This document shows positions 6,133 to 7,673 of a stretch of DNA of 7,673 nucleotides, in pieces (position 1 is the stretch's first letter; each line of letters starts with the position of its first letter). The stretch is from positions 1 through 7,673 of the forward strand of contig CAKTSA010000055.1 of assembly GCA_934597585.1 (NCBI GenBank). The letters are read 5' to 3'. Made by a program: the position numbers and the translations under genes. The stretch is from an uncultured Oscillospiraceae bacterium (GTDB taxonomy: Bacteria; Bacillota; Clostridia; Oscillospirales; Oscillospiraceae). The notes under the pieces are model-generated. The model had not been told where the DNA came from, searched no databases, and was given only the letters and a program-made list of their open reading frames with translations.

Positions 6133-7251
6133 TCAAACTTTGTTGCCGTACATGAACACATCGCACTTGATCATGCCGTTATAGAGCTTCCGCTTCTTGG
6201 CGGCCTGCTGGCCGAAGGTGCGCTCGAACTCCGTGTGGCTGGAAAGCACCAGCGTGCGCCAGCCCTCAGGGAGCTTCCGCCACACCTTGCCGAACTCCCG
6301 GTACAGCTCCTCCGCCTCCTGCTTCTCCATCAGCCGCTGGCCGTAGGGCGGGTTGGTCACCAGCTGGCCGTAGGGGCTGTCCCGGTGGAAGGTGCGCATG
6401 TCCGCCACCTCAAAGCGGATGTCCTCCGCCACACCGGCCTTGTGGGCGTTGGAGCGAGCGATGGCCACCGCCTGGGGGTCCACGTCGCCGCCCCAGATGT
6501 CGTAGCTGCCGTGGAACTCCTTGTCCCGGGCCTCGTCCTTGGCCTGCTGCCAGCTGTCGCCGGGGACAAAGCCCCACTGCTGGGCGTCAAAGGCCCGGTT
6601 CAGGCCCGGCGCACGGTTGCGGGCGATCAGCGCCGCCTCGATGGGGATGGTGCCGCTCCCGCAGAAGGGATCGCAGAAGGGGTCCCGGCCCCGATAGCGG
6701 CTCAGCTGCACCAGTGCCGCCGCCAGCGTCTCCCGCAACGGCGCCTCCACGCCCACGGCCCGGTAGCCCCGCTTGAACAGGCCCTCTCCGCTGGTGTCCA
6801 GCGTCAGCAGCACCTGATCCTTGAAGATGGCAAAGCGCACCTGATACTTGGTCCCCGTCTCCGGGAACTGTTCCAGGTGATAGGCGCTCTTCATCCGCTC
6901 CACCATGGCCTTCTTGATGATGCTCTGGCAGGCGGGGACGGCGTGGAGCTGGGAGGAGATGGAGTACCCCTTCACCGGAAACGCCGCGTCACGGGGCAGA
7001 TAGTCCTCCCACGCCACGGCGCGGGTGCCCTGAAACAGCTCCTCAAAGCTGCGGGCAGGGAAGTCCGCCAGCACCAGCATCACCCGCGCACCGCAGCGCA
7101 GGTTGATGTTCAGCCTGGCGCAGTCGGACAGCGTACCCCGGCACAGAACGCGACCGTTCTCCGCCATCACGTCCTGCAGGCCCAGGCGCTTGCACTCATC
7201 GCTCACCAGCTTTTCCAGTCCCAGCAGGCAAGGGATCACATATGTATACAT
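6133..7251 (-). CDS. THUMP-domain class I SAM-dependent RNA methyltransferase (YpsC/RlmL-N type), 372 aa
   Basis: The N-terminal part (about 1-165) has the THUMP-containing region that binds RNA. The C-terminal Rossmann domain has SAM motif I DPFCGSGT at 194-201 and catalytic motif NPPYG at 300-304, typical of N-methylation of a base amino group. The family (COG0116) includes the N-terminal half of E. coli RlmL, which makes N2-methylguanine in 23S rRNA, and B. subtilis YpsC. A ribosomal RNA target is likely but not proven by sequence. The start is ATG 7251 (MYTYVIPCLLGLEKL...), which has GAGG seven bases upstream and matches where relatives begin. The longer frame from 7356 runs through the promoter region and is not used. 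Copy B of the repeat follows its stop. Confidence 0.93.
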   Translation of the reverse strand: MYTYVIPCLLGLEKLVSDECKRLGLQDVMAENGRVLCRGTLSDCARLNINLRCGARVMLVLADFPARSFEELFQGTRAVAWEDYLPRDAAFPVKGYSISSQLHAVPACQSIIKKAMVERMKSAYHLEQFPETGTKYQVRFAIFKDQVLLTLDTSGEGLFKRGYRAVGVEAPLRETLAAALVQLSRYRGRDPFCDPFCGSGTIPIEAALIARNRAPGLNRAFDAQQWGFVPGDSWQQAKDEARDKEFHGSYDIWGGDVDPQAVAIARSNAHKAGVAEDIRFEVADMRTFHRDSPYGQLVTNPPYGQRLMEKQEAEELYREFGKVWRKLPEGWRTLVLSSHTEFERTFGQQAAKKRKLYNGMIKCDVFMYGNKV

Positions 7252-7285
7252 CGCGTTACCTCGAAAATCGTCATATATACCTATC

Positions 7286-7314
7286 AGTATACCGGACTCT
7301 GGGGAAAAGCGCAA
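7286..7314 (-). promoter_or_regulatory. Probable promoter of the methyltransferase gene
   Basis: On the minus strand a good -10 TATACT (7291-7286) sits 17 bases after a weak -35 TTGCGC (7314-7309). The start would be near 7279, about 28 bases before the chosen ATG. It lies inside the longer open frame, which supports the shorter start for the protein. Confidence 0.55.
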
Positions 7315-7360
7315 GCCGAACGGCAAAAAAATAACAGTGGAAGAATCACCGCCCATCGTG

Positions 7361-7366
7361 TATAAT
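7361..7366 (+). promoter_or_regulatory. Isolated consensus -10 box TATAAT
   Basis: A perfect TATAAT lies 150 bases upstream of the XRE start on the plus strand. No good -35 stands at 16-18 bases. If used, its transcript would carry the long inverted repeat at 7404-7456 in its leader. This is a weak call. Confidence 0.25.
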
Positions 7367-7403
7367 AGAAAACACCGGAAATCAGGGCCTTACAGGCCAT
7401 GTA

Positions 7404-7456
7404 AACTTCAGGTTGCGCGAAAAAATCCGGCAAAACGGCAAACGCAACCTGAAGTT
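7404..7456. repeat. Perfect 14-bp inverted repeat upstream of the second XRE gene
   Basis: The arms AACTTCAGGTTGCG (7404-7417) and CGCAACCTGAAGTT (7443-7456) are perfectly complementary, with a 25-base A-rich spacer. A second, outer pair, CCGGAAA (7375-7381) and TTTCCGG (7466-7472), encloses it. The right arm ends two bases before the -35 of the XRE promoter. No T run follows on either strand at the stem ends, so it is not an ordinary terminator. It could be a paired operator for the XRE protein or a structured leader. Confidence 0.75.
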
Positions 7457-7458
7457 GA

Positions 7459-7486
7459 TAGACATTTTCCGGATATGTGGTACCAT
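7459..7486 (+). promoter_or_regulatory. Probable promoter of the second XRE gene
   Basis: TAGACA (7459-7464), a 16-base spacer and TACCAT (7481-7486) with an upstream TG (TGG-TACCAT, extended -10) give a start near 7493, leaving a leader of about 23 bases with GGAGG. Both hexamers deviate from consensus, as is common for a regulated promoter. Confidence 0.5.
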
Positions 7487-7515
7487 ATCCCCAGAAAGAA
7501 ACGGAGGAAGCAGAA

Positions 7516-7673
7516 ATGGCCTTTGGAGATCAGCTGCAGGAGGTGCGCCGCAAAAACGGCCTGACCCAGGAGCAGTTTGCCGAGGCGCTGCAGGTCTCCC
7601 GCCAGGCGGTCAGCCGGTGGGAATCCGGCCGCAGCTACCCGGAGGTGGATAAGATCCTCTATATCTGCAACCG
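7516..7673 (+). CDS. XRE-family helix-turn-helix regulator, N-terminal fragment (runs off window)
   Basis: From ATG 7516 the frame stays open to the window end, giving 52 residues: MAFGDQLQEVRRKNGLTQEQ and onward. The first 45 or so form a classic Cro/CI HTH with recognition region VSRQAVSRWESGRSYPE, a very common type in Clostridia in which the HTH is followed by either a short tail or a membrane domain; which applies here is outside the window. GGAGG at 7503-7507 is eight bases upstream of the ATG. Base composition is GC-rich like the core genes. It diverges from the methyltransferase gene, with a 264-base control region between them. Confidence 0.92.
   Translation, partial: MAFGDQLQEVRRKNGLTQEQFAEALQVSRQAVSRWESGRSYPEVDKILYICN

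Noticed and set aside
4801..6166. Two small minus-strand open frames sharing TGMKSDDFIA (4801-4983 and 5921-6166)
   Set aside because: The common peptide is simply the end hairpin of repeat copies A and B read in one frame; the remainder of each frame diverges and no ribosome binding site is placed for them.
7252..7356. Methyltransferase start at 7356 with a 35-residue extension
   Set aside because: The extension is encoded by the promoter region (TATACT at 7291-7286), and ATG 7251 has a proper ribosome binding site and matches the family N-terminus.
5091..7365. Long plus-strand open frames opposite the lipid kinase and the methyltransferase (5091-6155 and 6235-7365)
   Set aside because: Antisense shadows of two well-supported minus-strand genes; the compositions are low-complexity and no motifs are seen.

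Overview
The window looks like chromosomal DNA of a GC-rich gut-type Clostridia, most likely Oscillospiraceae/Ruminococcaceae. The reasons are a clostridial GroEL/GroES pair under a perfect CIRCE operator, a YpsC-type THUMP methyltransferase, a YegS/BmrU lipid kinase, GGAGG ribosome binding sites and CCA-encoding tRNA genes. The genus is inferred from style only; no search was run.

Layout. Positions 1-293 carry the 3' end of a tyrosine recombinase gene (+) whose catalytic His-x-x-Arg, His and Tyr are visible. It points at the 3' end of a three-gene tRNA operon on the minus strand (458-766, transcribed Met-CAT, Glu-TTC, Val-CAC) that has its own promoter and a strong terminator. This is the usual arrangement at an integrated element next to a tRNA. 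Positions 863-2422 are an AT-richer accessory segment: an XRE-type regulator (-) diverging from a two-gene unit (+) made of a lipoprotein with five Cys-rich C-x4-C-x10/11-C-x2-H modules and a small unknown protein. The two promoters overlap back to back and contain two short palindromes that could be operators.

Positions 2424-7251 are GC-rich core genes, all on the minus strand. In order of transcription they are a THUMP-domain RNA methyltransferase, a lipid kinase (GTG start), and the groES-groEL operon with a strong promoter and an extended CIRCE. The groEL end and the small plus-strand gene share one bidirectional terminator (2424-2457). At 7252-7515 a divergent control region holds a 14-bp inverted repeat and leads to the start of a second XRE regulator (+), cut by the window end.

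The most notable structure outside genes is a family of intergenic elements. Two close copies (4755-4955 and 5970-6132) and one diverged relative (4143-4313) all lie in the same orientation, immediately after the stop codon of a minus-strand gene (lipid kinase, methyltransferase and groES). Each has a series of hairpins. Across the three copies, two stems keep their pairing through compensatory base changes, which points to a selected or copied structure rather than random GC-rich sequence. The central hairpin has T's on its 5' side and A's on its 3' side, the reverse of an intrinsic terminator. The best candidates for something undescribed are this repeat family and the regulator/Cys-module lipoprotein/small-protein cassette.
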